Positions 23,740 through 37,060 are shown, counted from the first letter of the stretch. The stretch: DNA of 64,000 nucleotides from Megaleporinus macrocephalus (GCA_021613375.1 CM038702.1:21290349-21354348); one strand, 5' to 3'. Made by a program: numbers and translations. Notes: a model not told the origin generated them from the letters alone.

Positions 23740-24760
23740 TGTTATTCAACCCCCTTCATGACAAACATCCTTAATACTTAGTAGAGCATCTTTTGATATG
23801 CTATCTTGTTATGTCCTGCTGCAAATGTGTTGCATGGCCAGACACCAGCTTCCAGCAGGGTGGGTTGAGAAATCTTAGTCCAATCCTCACGGGCAATGGC
23901 CTCCAGTTCACTAATATTCTTGAATTTGTGTGCTGCAGCCACCTTTTTGAAATCCCACCAAAGATTTTCTATGGGGTTTAAATCAGGCGACTGTGACGGC
24001 CACTGCAGACTTCTTCTGGAAGTCTGGTGGACTTTGAGGTATGCTTGGGATGTGATGCCCAAGCATGAGCTTTCTCACAGAAGGTATGACATTTTCTCCC
24101 AGAATTTCCTAATCCTTGACTGAATCTTGCCCTCAACACAGTGCAGTTTTCCAGTGCCAGAGGAAGCAAAGCCACCACTCAGCCAGCACTGTGCTTCACT
24201 GTAGGCAGGGTGTTTATTTTAGCATATTCTTCATTCTTCCTTTTCCAGACATACTGCTGATCCATAGGCCTGACATTCCACTAAACAGAATTGCAGAACT
24301 TCTGTGGCTTATTTGTTTGTTTTTGAGCATATCAGAACTGACATTTCACGTAGTTCTATTGAGATGTATGACTTAGAGTGTCGGCACAGAGACGTTCATT
24401 GTGGAATATGTGCATTACTTTGCAAACTGAAACCTCAGCAACTGCTGTCATCAAATCTTGCTGCAGGTCCTTTGCAGTTTTTGACCACCTGCCTCCTCAG
24501 GAATCTGGCAGCAGCCGGTGATAGCTTCCTGTTTCTGCCACATCTGTAGACAGTATTCCTTTAACCTTGATCTTGTGAGATATACTTCTAACTGTATTTG
24601 TAGAAAGATTTTTTGCTGTTTGTGCAAGGCAACAAATTCTTCTCTTAACATTTTAGCCTGGCCAGGCTTTATCTCAAACACACCTGATGTAACTAATGAA
24701 GCCTTCAATTGGTTGCCTCAATTGTGTTGGGGCTGTATATAAATTGCAAATTAATTCAAA
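23740..24760 (-). pseudogene. Tc1/mariner-like transposase relic
   Basis: The minus strand at 24062-23778 encodes SLQWPSQSPDLNPIENLWWD followed by FKKVAAAHKFKNISELEAIA. This is the WPSQSPDLNPIENLWW block around the second/third catalytic acids of Tc1-type DDE transposases. Upstream on the same strand (24708-24451) a further frame (YLTRSRLKEYCLQMWQKQEA) may be the decayed N-terminal region, and several stops and frameshifts lie between. The plus-strand words CTTAGTAGAGCATCTTTTGA near its right edge are typical of antisense copies of this family. It is dead, and clear terminal repeats were not found. Confidence 0.75.
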
Positions 24761-25441
24761 GACAAAATATTTAATCTTTTATTTTATTTTTTCTGAAAGT
24801 GGAAACCTGTATTCTGATCTAAACAAGATGTAAATGATGTATGTAAATAATACAAAGACGTAAAGAAGCATTCAGGCTGTTACCAGTGTAAAGTTTAAAA
24901 GCCTGGCTTTGTCACAGTGTGGGGGGTATTAGTGCGTAACATTTACACATATGTGAAATCACCGTTAACCCAGAACCCATTTTGGAGCAGCGTACTAGAT
25001 TTTAGATGTTGCCTTTTTCAGCGACGCTCATGCTTATTTCATCATAATACCAAGAAAGAGTCTGCATGTGTTATATTTCCCTTAAAATCTGACTAAGGGT
25101 GTAGGAGAAGTTACAATAACATGTGAAGTGGAATGCAAGAAGGGGCACAACAACAGTGGCTGCAATTTAAGTAAACACTTCTTACTTTCCACACCTTGTA
25201 TAATGTTTAGTGGTAAATGTGAAGCAGACAATGACATACTATAAACAATGACTCTGATAATGGCTACACAGACTAGGCAAAGGTAGACAATGAAAGGTTA
25301 CAAGTAAAGATACTAAAAGTAAAGATAGTACTAAAACATAGCTAATCTGCCGAACCAGCAGTTAACCTGAGCCTACAGGTAGCACCCACCCCTTACCTAA
25401 TATGTCTAAACAATAGAAACAGCTATTGTGCTAATGTATGG

Positions 25442-25442
<1 letters not shown>

Positions 25443-25486
<44 letters not shown>
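25443..25486. repeat. (GA)n microsatellite
   Basis: A pure GA run of about 44 bp on the plus strand. Confidence 0.97.
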
Positions 25487-25490
<4 letters not shown>

Positions 25491-25959
25491 GAAACAATGC
25501 GAGCAGGCGCTGGCCACATATTTAAAATTGCCAACGCAACCCAGTCCTAAACTGATCGCAACCCAACAACCTTACAAACATACAATATGCTCCGCCCACT
25601 CGCAATTCCACTTACACTGGTCCGAATCCTGATTGGTGCACAAAAAAAGGCAGCACTTGATTTACCCAGCACCAGCTGGAAAAGGTCAGGCGAGAAAGAG
25701 AGAAAAGAAAAAAAGAAAATAACATAAGTGCTTTCCTGGCACGTAACAGCATGTATACAGTATAGCTGCATAATCAGAGAGTTCAGGTTCTAGACCGACC
25801 TGCCTGCAGTCCAGAACCAGATCTCCCTATAGTTAGAAACGTTTTATCAACCTCAAAGTACAGCAAATGCACAGTGCAGTTGTACGGCTGAAAACTTGCA
25901 CAACAGAACCAACGATGACTGGCGGCCAAAAATAAAAAATTAAAAAATAAATTAAAAAA

Positions 25960-26190
25960 ATGTAACACAGCAGTAAACATAATTCTGTCCCAACTTTTTT
26001 GGAAGAGATTGCAAACTTCAAACATGCATAATGTGCATATATTTACTAAAAACGTTGAGGAAAAACATAAAATATCATTTTCAATTTAAAACTAGTTAAA
26101 CAGAGCTTGCCAGTCTCTGCCTTCTGTTTATACTGGCCTTTTTAACATACTGTCCCAACTATCTTGGACTTGGGGTTATAAATAAAACTA
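25960..26190. mobile_element. DNA-transposon-derived repeat with inverted ends
   Basis: CTGTCCCAACTTTTTTGGAA near 25986 and CTGTCCCAACTATCTTGGAC near 26151, with AATGTGCATATATTTACTAA between, is the pattern of a common otophysan dispersed repeat ending in GGGGTTGTA-like sequence. The coordinates and class are approximate. Confidence 0.5.
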
Positions 26191-26339
26191 AGATGAACTG
26201 TTTTCACATGCTAAGTGACTTAGCTTATACCACCGGTACCTCCGTATCACCTGTTTTCGGGATGGTTTGAGGTAGATTTATTTCGGTGAGATGGATTGAG
26301 TTATATCTAGTTCTGTTTGCACACACAGACAGGAGCCCT

Positions 26340-26530
26340 TTGCCAACAGAACACATAAGAAAATGGGAGGAGAGCATTTAAGCTAATGTCAGTCAGGGTG
26401 GCCGGTCTGTCCATCATATCTGCCAAGAGAAGCTCTTTTAATATGCTCTTTGTTGTCTGTGATAACCGGCTGTCACTGAGGACAGAGTGCTTATTATTAA
26501 TGCATCACGCTGTAAAACTTCTCTAAACAG
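26340..26530. other. Candidate conserved non-coding element
   Basis: Repeat-free sequence with words such as TTTTAATATGCTCTTTGTTG and TTATTATTAATGCATCACGC (homeodomain- and POU-like AT motifs), without coding potential. This is a call on texture alone. Confidence 0.3.
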
Positions 26531-26539
26531 GACTTTCTG

Positions 26540-27502
26540 AGGTCGGAAGATTTTTTCACTCTAATAAACGTATGCAGCTGTTAAAAGGCAAAACAACAGG
26601 TAACACTACTGTGTACAGTAAGGCTACGAAGTGTGCTCACTATGAAGGTGTACGGTTTTAAAATGTTAGAATAAGAAATACACACTGGATCTAATATAAA
26701 GTGATGAATTGCTATGCTTATATACATAAAGAAAAGCTACAACTATGCAGACTACTTTGAAAGTTTCACAATTTATTTAATAGTGACTTATAGGAAGCAT
26801 TGTAGACGTCCTCCACTTTGCATCAGCCACATTTCCAAATTTTCCAGCTATGCATAGCTCCTCTATTTCTGCTTTGAACTTCATAGTGAGACAAAAATTA
26901 ATATGGTTATGTTTATTATGTTTATATGTTACAGTGCTGAAGGTAGATGTAAAATTTCAAGTTGGCCTGACCTCTCTCTTTTTTATATAGTGTATAAACA
27001 GTTAGCTATATATTATCATGTAATAAATGACCTAAATTCAAATTGCTGGTTCTTACTGTCCACATTTGGCTGCAGTCATTAATAAATGTCATTGACTTCA
27101 TTAACACAGTGTATTGAAAGTTTATGGCACTGCTGAGCTGTCAACGTATTGCCTTGTGGCCTAAAAGAAGCAGTGGGCCAATTAAAGTCTGTCTTTTGGC
27201 TGCATTTGATCCAGAGCTGACACTGACTACATTGATATTTTGAATATATTAGAGGTTGTGCTCAAAATCCTATAATTTCTCATGTATTATCCTATAATTT
27301 ACAAAATGAAGTTATAGAAGGATTTTGTAATATCACTGGCTTTAAAATGCACTTGGCATGAAGCTTAAGTTTAGGTCAGGTGTCTAAATAATTCCTTATT
27401 TCTTAATTTAAATTTGGAAACAATGAAGTATGTCAAAATAATCAAAAGTAATCAATAAATACTTAAAAGTCATTACCCTGCTGAAACCAAATTCCATGCT
27501 GG

Positions 27503-27567
<65 letters not shown>

Positions 27568-28430
27568 TACTACTACAGAGTTCATTGATTTGTCAACTTT
27601 TTACCATTCTCCCCATTCTTCCCTATTTACAATCACTATAATTTTGATGGTGGTTTATTTTGCTGTTGTTTTTTCAGTGTAATTACAGGAAGTATTTGTT
27701 TTTCGTAAAAAACTTGTAGTGCTCTGATCGAGACAGGGCACACTCAGTCTTTGATGCTTATTTAAAAAGAAAGATATGTTAGAATTTTGACCCTATTAAC
27801 ACAAAGTGTCAGCAGACTGTCTGTAATTACTGTCTTAGAGTTTGGTATACAGTTGGGTACACATCATGTACATCTCTGTCTTCCCCATAAGTTCATAAAC
27901 ACAACATTTTCTCTCTTAATAACAATTCTGATAAACAAACTCCTTACCAATCTGATATCTGTGCTCTGTTAAGATTTGTGTGGTTCATATTAATAAAGTA
28001 TTCTTCCATATTAACATTAAAAGCTAATGTAATGCAATAGAAGTGCTCATATACCAGTTTTGTATGCAAATTTTACAAAAAGCTGAATATGTAAACTGTA
28101 CTATTCTAAAAGGTTTATAACACTGTACTGTTGCAATTTTAATAGCAACAATAACCAAAACAGCAGCAATGTGTATTTATTTGCTATGTGATCTAGTTTA
28201 TGAAGTTGTTACTGATGCCAGTTCCAATACCATGTGTCTCTACTTCGGTTCAATCCACTTTCCATCATATACTTTATAGCCACACTGGAAATCACTTATA
28301 ATATAAATAAGACAAATTGTAATGCAATTATGAACATCACATTGTGTTGTGAACAGTCACTCCTTTATATTTATTCTAATAAATGAACAAATGCTATTCT
28401 AAATCTAAAAAAATCTTCTCTTCAGTGTTT
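26540..28430. other. AT-rich intergenic DNA, no gene seen
   Basis: Apart from the (ATT)n run at 27504-27566, I see only AT-rich sequence with short open frames and no recognisable element. Confidence 0.45.
27504..27566. repeat. (ATT)n trinucleotide microsatellite
   Basis: About 20 uninterrupted ATT units followed by three ACT units. Confidence 0.97.
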
Positions 28431-28439
28431 AATATAATT

Positions 28440-28860
28440 CACCGTCTGCCTAATTATAAATGATGCATTCATACTGGGCAAATGCTTTCTGAGCCGCACA
28501 TTATTGTGTAAGCAGGCTGATTTCTCATTCACATCCACTTATGCTAATTGAGCTTAAAATCATTTCTCTCCCATCCTCTTTCCTCCTGACTCAATTATTG
28601 CTAATTATTGGAATCGTGAGTTTGCTGATTCGCAGGGCCAAAAACCAACCTGTAATAATTCATTAAGTTATTAGGCTGATAATTTGATCAGCTTGATCAT
28701 TAGAGAGAGACAGAGGTTAAGGGAGCTGGTGGGATGCAGAAGAGCCTCCTTGTCCTCCCGCAATAGCTGCTTATTAAACTCATATTCCCATGATTCTCGC
28801 CGGCTCTCCGTGTTGCATAGCAACCACACCATGGGCTTTATGGAAATGATAAGTAATAAA
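28440..28860. promoter_or_regulatory. Candidate conserved non-coding/enhancer element
   Basis: A 420-bp repeat-free block is dense in homeodomain-type cores: CTAATTATAAATGATGCATT, ATGCTAATTGAGC, TTATTGCTAATTATTGG, AATAATTCATTAAGTTATTA and a TGATCAGCTTGATCA near-palindrome. It then passes into less AT-rich sequence with GTTGCATAGCAACC (28812), a perfect RFX/X-box-like inverted repeat. There is no coding signal. The clustering is seen in the sequence; enhancer function is inference. Confidence 0.4.
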
Positions 28861-28869
28861 AAGAGTTGC

Positions 28870-30780
28870 TAAAAAAAGACACTTCTAAATTGGAGTTATA
28901 TTCTTCTTCGTGACCTTTGGGTAGTTTTCTGTTGCACAAACGTTGCAGTTTAATTGAAACCATCTTTCAGCAGCTTAGTAAGTGTACCTTACACCGATGG
29001 ATCTTTATATCACAATTTATGTTCTGCTTTGAAAGTGAATTAGTGTATTATTCTGTACCTTTTGCACCTTCAGCCTTATTACCACGTATTAGAAACATGA
29101 ATCATACACAATACCGATATCTGTGGAGAATATGCAATATGCACCCACTATAGGTTACCAATGCTGGACAGTAAAAGAGTGCCTCAGCACATGGCCACTG
29201 GCATCTATTAGAGATGTGTTTTCTGTTCACAGAAATTGATCATGGTAATCAGCTTTGTACCAGATAGCAGCCAAAAAATACTGGAGTATTTAGTTACTTT
29301 AGTTACGGCAGGCACTGACCTCTGAAACCATCCGTCATTTTTTAATTAACCGAGTTTGAATCATGTCTTAACATGTGGTAGGATGAGAAAAGACTGATTG
29401 AGGAAGGGGAGAGAACTCTGGGAACTTTGGCTGGAGTTCCGGACAGCCTCTGCCCGGAGTTAGAAGGTCGTACCCCCCTTGTAAGTGTGGTAGGACTGAA
29501 ATGGGACTAAAGAACAGGGAGGATATGGGGTGATGGTGGTAGAGATTGCAAGTTTGTTATAGGAAATAGAAGCTAGGGACAGGAATTTATGGGGCATTAG
29601 ATTGGAAGGAGGTTGGGTTCCAGACATGTTCCTTGCCCAACCTTTCTATTGTCATTGGACCTTCCAAATAATAAGATTATTAAGTAGTTACAATATGAAT
29701 ATCACTAAATAATCATCATCATCATCATCATCAAAATCATCATGGTTGTAAAATGTTTTATTTTTTATAGCACCTTTCTCAAACCCAAGGACACTTTTAC
29801 GATTTTCAAGAATAGCCATCTAAACTTCTTGAGTCTGAGGTCTCTAAGGCAGTTACACAGCTGAAGACAAGCAAACTCGTACTCTGTGAATGAAATTGTC
29901 TTGGTTGTTGAAACCCCGTTAGCAGGTTGTTGGTGAGATGACCCCTTTGACACGAGGGAAAGTCTCTAGACTGGTGGCAAACAAACTCCTATGCCATGAA
30001 AGACAGTCTCTGAATTGGTGATTAGTAAAATCCTTCCACATGGGCGAAAGTCTCTTGGTTGATGAGCAAACTCCTTAGCCTCTAGGGAAATATCTCGATT
30101 GGTGGCAAAATTCTTCAGCGTGCGATTCATTCTGTCCCGCTCCCACCCACAGTCCCGTAGGAGAGGATATAATAATCACAACCAAATATAACTGTAATTT
30201 TTCGACTCACCTGTAGTCATCTTAAGTGTTTTAGCGTGTGCTATACTTTGAGGGAAGACTTGTTTAGCAGGTTTGACTCTACATGGACACATATGAGAGC
30301 TCTGTTTTTAATATTTCACAGAGAATACAGCCTTACAGGCTTCATCATTTCTGTGGCACAGTAATAAAACTGATGTGCTGTTCACACAATTACAAATTAA
30401 TGCGTTAATTTCTTGATCATTTTATGTTAATCATGCATGATAATTATTGTTATTATTATTATCCTGGTCAACTGCCTGCTCGGGCGTATGACACTAATAT
30501 TTTGCGCAGCAAGATACAGTAGTGGGCTCTGCATGAATGCAGACCCCTAATTCAGAGCATCTGGTAACGTTCAGAGGAAAAATGTACATGCAGAATTCAA
30601 GAAAACTATTCATTTCCCTCACAGAGAAATAAGACTTAGACTCAAAGTGCTTTCTAAAATATGCACACCAACTGTAAGATGATGCCACAGCTTCAGACGT
30701 CTATTTGGTAATGGACTTTCAGTTTCGTTCAGTTTCAGTAATTGTCTGACGCTAGATTTGAATGATGTGTATAGAATAGG
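28870..30780. other. Intergenic DNA, no gene seen
   Basis: Contains a short (ATC)n run near 29715-29735 and otherwise unassigned sequence. Short open frames have no domain or splice support. Confidence 0.45.
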
Positions 30781-30784
30781 GCAC

Positions 30785-31345
30785 TGAAAGAAAAACAGTG
30801 AAAGAGAGAGACTGAATGGGAATGAAAGAACGAGGGAAAGAAAGAGAGAGAGAGAGTAAATTAAAGAAAGGGTGAGCGTGAGTGAACGAGGGAGTCCATG
30901 AAATAAAGCAGGAAAGAGAGTGAGTGAAAAAGGAAAATTGAAAGAAAGCGGAGAGCGAGTAAAAGAGAGAGTGAGAAAGAGAGGGTATGGGGATAGAGAG
31001 TAAAAGAGGGAGAGTTAGTGTGTGAAAGAAAGAGGGAAAGAGAAAAAGAGAGGAAAAAAAACTAGTGTGCGTGATTGAAAAAGAGAGAAAAGTGAAAGAG
31101 AGATAGTGAAAGAGAGTGTGTGAATGAAAGGAAGGGGGAGAGTGAGTGGAAAAGAGAATGAGAAAGAGAGAAAGAAGGAATATTGAATATTGGGTGTTCA
31201 TTTTGGTGTTTATTTGGTATGAGGGATAGAGAGTGAAAGAGGGAGAGGGAGTATATGAAGGAAAGAGGGAGAGAGAGAGAGAGAAAGAAAGAAACTAGAG
31301 AGTGTGTGTGACTGAAAGAGAGAGAGAGAGAGCAAGAGAGAAAGA
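30785..31345. repeat. Degenerate GAAA/GAGA purine-rich tract, about 560 bp
   Basis: The plus strand is dominated by GAAAGAGAGAG, GTGAAAGAGAGA and GAATGAAAG words. The minus strand therefore carries overlapping serine/leucine/phenylalanine frames of 119-149 codons, which are low-complexity artefacts. Confidence 0.9.
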
Positions 31346-31437
31346 AGGGATATTGGGTGTTCATTTGGCAGGTCACTATTACCTCACACATTTCTCCTCT
31401 ATCAATCAGGATGACCCACATATTTTATTCTCTACCT

Positions 31438-31440
<3 letters not shown>

Positions 31441-31474
<34 letters not shown>

Positions 31475-31500
31475 ACACACACACACACACATTCACACAC
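31441..31500. repeat. Compound (TC)n(CA)n microsatellite
   Basis: TC run at 31441-31471 followed by CA run to about 31500. It is the only long pyrimidine-on-plus tract I noticed. Confidence 0.95.
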
Positions 31501-32439
31501 ACAGTGATATAATAAAATTCCTGCTTTATTTTAAACTTGCATGAATAAATTATTAAGCACAACAATTTACTTAGACTGCAACAGACTCACCGAGGAGCTG
31601 ATTCAGCAGCTGATCCTGATCTGATGTGGATGGAAGCACCAAAAGCAGTGATATAATTTATTTTCAAACCTGCACAGATATTTTTCCACGTACAGTTCAT
31701 TCTTAGAAGCCAGTTTTATTTGTATCTGTTTCTTAATATCATAATCCAAATAATCTCAAACACATTTAGGGAGTACATTTTCCTTCTGTGCCAGATCTCT
31801 GTAGTTATCTAATTGTAGTGCTGTATGTAAAAAGTATAGTTTGATTTCTCAGACTGCAGTAAAACCTAGTGGCCTGATTATAAACTCAGATAAAGAAAGC
31901 TGTTAGCTCAGTAATCAGTGCATGTATATTCCAAGAAGGCAACAAAACACTTTTGTAGCACTTTTGTTGAAACCAACCACATGCTCCACGTAATTAAGGA
32001 TGTAAAAAAGCCGCAATTACGTCTTTACTGACTGGTTGCAAAGCAGAAATCCGTCTATCTGACCACCCAAGTGCACGTAAACACAGTAAATAGATTACTG
32101 ACTAAATGTAAGCCTGACTTTCTTCCACCTCTCAAAGCTTTAAGTGCTGTATCTGTATCTGATGGGGGGAGTTTTGTGGTCTACCAGTTGTTACACAGTC
32201 CCATTTTCCCATGGCATGAATGTACTTTTTCTAGCTAGATTATCTTAAATAAAGAGTGGTCTCTACCTTTTTTACAGTATGGTATGTACATGGGCCTTTT
32301 ATAATTGGCCCTTTTTAAAAACAGAGTCATGCCATGTAACAGTTGTGACTGGTTAAAACCTTATGTTTTGTGAGATTGTTTATTTTCATTACTTAATAAT
32401 ATTTCTATACAACTTTTTTTTTTGGCAAATCCACATATT

Positions 32440-32700
32440 GAAATGTTTTGATGGGAACCAAAAAAGGCTTCTCCTAAGGCAATGCCCAAAAACAAAAACT
32501 GGTGGAACAGGCCTGAGGGCCATGGAGAACATTTTTCTTTTGACTCTGCACTCTTCATATAAAGCTGCCATAAAGGTTAAATGATTTTACAGAAGGGTCC
32601 TTGAATATTTTGGTTCCTTGAATTTCTGTAATTTCTTTTTCCATAGGTTGTTATTTAATTGTAACTGCTGTGAAAATGATTTAGAAAGCCAGTATATGTG
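32440..32700. repeat. Dispersed repeat, copy 1 of a pair 1,890 bp apart
   Basis: GCAATGCCCAAAAACAA, GGTGGAACAGGCCTGAG and CTCTGCACTCTTCA recur in order at 34310-34660 with the same following TTTTACAGAAG and CTTGAATA words. The copies differ by several short insertions. Confidence 0.8.
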
Positions 32701-33699
32701 AATGCACTGTTTTTGTAACATCACAAAAAGAATGTATTCTAAATTGGTACTTTCCATACATGTGCAGGCCGTATGGAGTGAATGGTATATTTTGGAACAG
32801 TATTTACATACGACTCAGTAAACTCTTATACTAAAAAGTGACTGCAGTTCATTTTTCCATGAAATGGGTCCTTAGAAAATAGCAGTAACCCAATGATAAC
32901 ATAGTAATAGCTTTATGAGCTATAATAAAATAAGCAAACAATCTTTAATGTGCATCATTTTTTGATCAAGGTTGCATGCAATTTCTTACCAAACACACTT
33001 GTATACCAGTCGTAACAGTTGTAGCCTTGTGCAAGTAGACTTGGTACTGGAAAACTTGTGGTGCTGCATTATCTTCAGTCTACCAGATGCACTGATTCTT
33101 GATGGAGGCTTTGAATTATAAGCAGATCAACATGTATTATTCAGCATAAAGTGGCAAAAGTGGACTTTCTTAAAGAAATGCAGTCCGCTGAGTATACCTT
33201 ATCCAGGATTCATTATTTAGGGAACATCATTTATCGGCATGTGACAGCCTTCTACATGAGCAAATGCCATGCAAATGGCTCTATATATAGAAGCCTAGGC
33301 TTAGAGACGCCTCTGCTTACCAAAACTCATTCATTCAGTTCAGAGCGCAGAACTCCTCGAACACGTTTGCCAAGCGTTAAACTTTCATGGAAGGCATGGG
33401 CGTAGGATAAATAATTTACTCATCAGAGTAATAAACAAATACACCAGTATCGTTTTAAACCAGTGTCGTTTTTAAACAAATACACCAGTGTCGACTTTCT
33501 GTCTCATTAAGCTGTGTTGGAGGTAGACCGCGTTAAAGATGTAGGAGAATTCAGCTGGATTCCTGTCTAATGGCAGAAATGGAAGGTTATTGCTTAACAG
33601 CAGTAATGACTTACTGATATAAGCAGTGTTATATAAACTTCACATTTATGATTTTATTATGATGATCACGACAATGGTGATTGTTATTTATTTTATTTT

Positions 33700-33700
33700 C

Positions 33701-33732
<32 letters not shown>
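33700..33732. repeat. (ATT)n microsatellite
   Basis: About 11 ATT units. Confidence 0.95.
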
Positions 33733-33733
<1 letters not shown>

Positions 33734-34088
33734 GAAAGCTCTAAAGGAGATGATGCACTGTGAAACATAATGTAACATACAGTAAGATACCCTATACAGT
33801 AAGAATTACTTGCATAAATTAAGGTATTTTGTATGTTGGCTGTAAGGTGGCATTAAAATCTTTTACACCTGTTACATAAACTTTGCAAAATGCTAGCTAG
33901 ATAGGAAAAGGGAAAGGAAAAAAACATTTTAGCATGAAAGTACAGTAAAGAGACCACACTTCTGTTAAAGAACCATGCAAGACCACCAAAACACTTACCA
34001 TCAGATAAGCAGAACATTCATCTGGCTTGAATTTTCTTTTAAAATTAAACAAGCAGGTATGTGTGTTCAGTTATGTATTAAGTAGGAT

Positions 34089-34096
<8 letters not shown>

Positions 34097-34144
<48 letters not shown>
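34097..34144. repeat. (TG)n microsatellite
   Basis: A pure TG run of about 48 bp; minus-strand histidine/threonine frame is an artefact. Confidence 0.97.
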
Positions 34145-34147
<3 letters not shown>

Positions 34148-34309
34148 ATTGACTGAAATTGTAAAAAACCTACTGTTTGGTGTTTAAACCTGTCCTTGAG
34201 TGTCAGTAGCCTTCTGCCAAACTGTCTAAGGACATATACATTATTAATTAAATTAAACATTTCTAAATGACTTGGACATACAGTTTTAGGAAACTGTTAT
34301 TTGATTTAA

Positions 34310-34660
34310 AACCTTATGTGGAGGTTCTTTTTAAGATCTCTGTAAAATTCTTGGAGCTTCTCCTAGGGCAATGCCCAAAAACAACAAAAATGTTTTGGCA
34401 CCTGGTGGAACAGGCCTGAGTGGCCCTGGAGAACAGATTTCTTTTGACTTTGTTTTGGGCTCTGCACTCTTCAAATAAAGCTACCATGAAGGTTTTTTAG
34501 AAGTGATTTTACAGAAGTTTCCTTGAATAATTTGGTTTAAATTTTTGCTGTGGGGAACCCTCAACACCCTGCAGAAGCCCTAACAATTGCTATGAATAAA
34601 AAAAGTAATGTCTGTAACTTCTTTTTCGGTACAGTTTTATTTAATTGTATCCTCATGCTT
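34310..34660. repeat. Dispersed repeat, copy 2 of the 1,890-bp pair
   Basis: Longer copy of the block at 32440. It contains extra words (AACAAAAATGTTTTGGCACC, TTTGTTTTGGG) absent from copy 1, so copy 1 may be deleted relative to it. Confidence 0.8.
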
Positions 34661-35889
34661 GTCATGTGTAAACAAAGTACTGTAGCAATATTCTTATGTA
34701 TTTTAGTTTAGTGCTTGTGGAAAATGAAAAGTGTCAAATTATTGAAATGGCCAACACCCAATTATCTAGCCTGGATTTTATTCCTGTGTTATGTAGTTTG
34801 ATACAGTCAAGTGAGCTCTCCCACTGGTTGAACCTTCAAAGCTGAGCCGTGGAAGTTCTATATACGTGACTGATTGCGAGAGGTAGTCTGACCAGTGTTT
34901 ATTTAGTCAGATGATAGAAATGCAAAACAGTAGCGGCTGTGCTAATCTGAAGTAAATCTATGACATTACTAAAACTGTAACAATACAAAATGTCCACATG
35001 CCTCTTATGAGCATTAAATGAAGAATACACTTTGTTTACAAGCTTCTAATAACCAAAACATGTAGGTGTACATTGCTGCTAGCTTACGTCTAACATAGTA
35101 CTAAAATCACATAGAGGTGCTAGCAGAAATCAGCATTATCATACAAATGTTTCTCCTTTAACTTTAATTGGGTGTTGAACTGAAGGCCTAACTGTCATCT
35201 GAATCAGATTTGTAAGTGTATTTAAGAAATCTTTATAATTCAGGTATAACGAGACACCTGTCATCCAAAAAGCTCCACTTTTATTCAGTTTTGAACTTCA
35301 ATAAACACACTCCAGAACTGTACTTTGCATACACTTGTTGTCGCTGTTAACGGTTATAATTGGCTTATATTTAATTAAGTTTGAACATCTGAAAAAAATG
35401 ACGCATGACAAGCCAGCAACCATTAAAGAACCTTTATCTTTAAGAGCGAAGCCACAGCTTCACTAAATGAAAGCCATTCTGTTGCTTTAGATCTCATGTG
35501 TCAAATACAAGGCCGACGGGCCCATGGCAACAGTTCTACCTGGCTGATGTAATTATTTAAATTTTCTATTTTTATTCACCTGTTTAATAAGGTTTCACAA
35601 GGTTTTTTACTCATTCATTATAGAAATATGTAGGACCACAACCTAATATAAACAATATATATTATGAATTATATTGAATTCATTCTAAATTATTTCATAA
35701 TATAATTATAGTATATGTTTTCATGTTCCTTTCCTGGCCAGTTAAGTGGGCAGTTCATTTCACAGCAGAATGTTAATTAATAATTAAACAAAACATAGCC
35801 ATTTCCTGCCTCACTGGTTTGTTGAGATATTTTAGTGGCAGAGCAAGGCATCCTACTTTTAGGTCAGTCAAAACCAATATTTTGAGTAT

Positions 35890-36260
35890 GTAAACTTTCT
35901 GAACTCAGCGGAACACGTATTTCACATCAACATATTCCTCCGACAAATGATTGAGAGAGAAATATAAAAGGCTTCCTTCCATAAATATGTGTTCCAGTGA
36001 CAGTAGTAATCATAAGTGGCATTTGCGACAGGGCTGTGAGATAATGTCATTGCTTGTTACGCATGGCGTTGTGTGTGCAGGGAGAAGACAGTCTGCCCAC
36101 ACTAACAAAGAGCCCCTCCTGCTATTGCCTTTGAGGGATTAGAGAAGACATTTCAGTAATCTGCCAGCTTGTTTCTGTTCATCTTCCTCTCCGCTGGTGC
36201 TCAAAAGGATGTGATTAGGTCTCAGTTTGCCTGGCTGGCCACTCCGCACAGGTCTCCTTT
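35890..36260. promoter_or_regulatory. Candidate conserved non-coding element
   Basis: Repeat-free sequence of moderate GC with long irregular words (AAATATAAAAGGCTTCCTTC, GTGATTAGGTCTCAGTTTGC) and no coding or element signature. It stands out from AT-rich neighbours. Conservation is untested. Confidence 0.3.
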
Positions 36261-36269
36261 ATTCTATAC

Positions 36270-37055
36270 AGGGAGGAATACAACCTGATGGGTTCTCAAA
36301 CAGGCTGAGGCGGTTTCTGTTTTCAACTACAGTCACCAAGGAGAAGTGGGTGACCATAAATTACAGAATGAAGCAGAAATTTTAAGAGGTCATCGCATGA
36401 TAGCCAATTTTTAATTGGCTATTATGAAGAAGAGGGAGGAGACAGTAAAATCGAGAGCTACCAAAACCAAACATTTTGCTTTAAATTGCTGAAGTAAATA
36501 TCAGCTACATCATATTCAACTTTGATGACTGAATATTAAGCATCTGAGCCTCTAAGGAATCAAATGTTTAGCATTTATGCCTCACACATGCTTCAAGCAT
36601 GCTTCACTTGCATTTAAAATCTTATACTATAAGTACTATACTATGCTATTCTGTACATACTATAGTATTCTGCAGTACTTGAGTCATATTTACTCAGTGT
36701 TTTATTCTTCTTAGGTATATTTATTCACCAGCATGGTGTGACAGTGACTTTAAATGCCTTAGACCAGGCGCATGCACACTACAATGATAATACTCATACA
36801 TGAGAGAGAGTAGAGATGCCAACAGAGCAATAAATGGTCCCCATTGGGCGGCACCTGTTGTCTCCTGTGTGTGCCCTCTGGAGGACATGGTAAGTACCTA
36901 TCCACGCAATAGTATCTCTCTCCCCGGAAGCATTCGCCCCACCAAGCCTCCATCACAATGGCTTTAGCTATCGTTTATATGCTGACGACATTATACTCGT
37001 ACAAAGTCTAACATTCCTTTGTGCAAGTTTAAACATGCATAACAGTTCCTATTTA
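36270..37055. other. Intergenic DNA, no gene seen
   Basis: A 65-codon minus-strand frame at 36956-36759 is isolated and matches nothing I recognise. No other support was found. Confidence 0.4.
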
Positions 37056-37060
37056 CCTTT

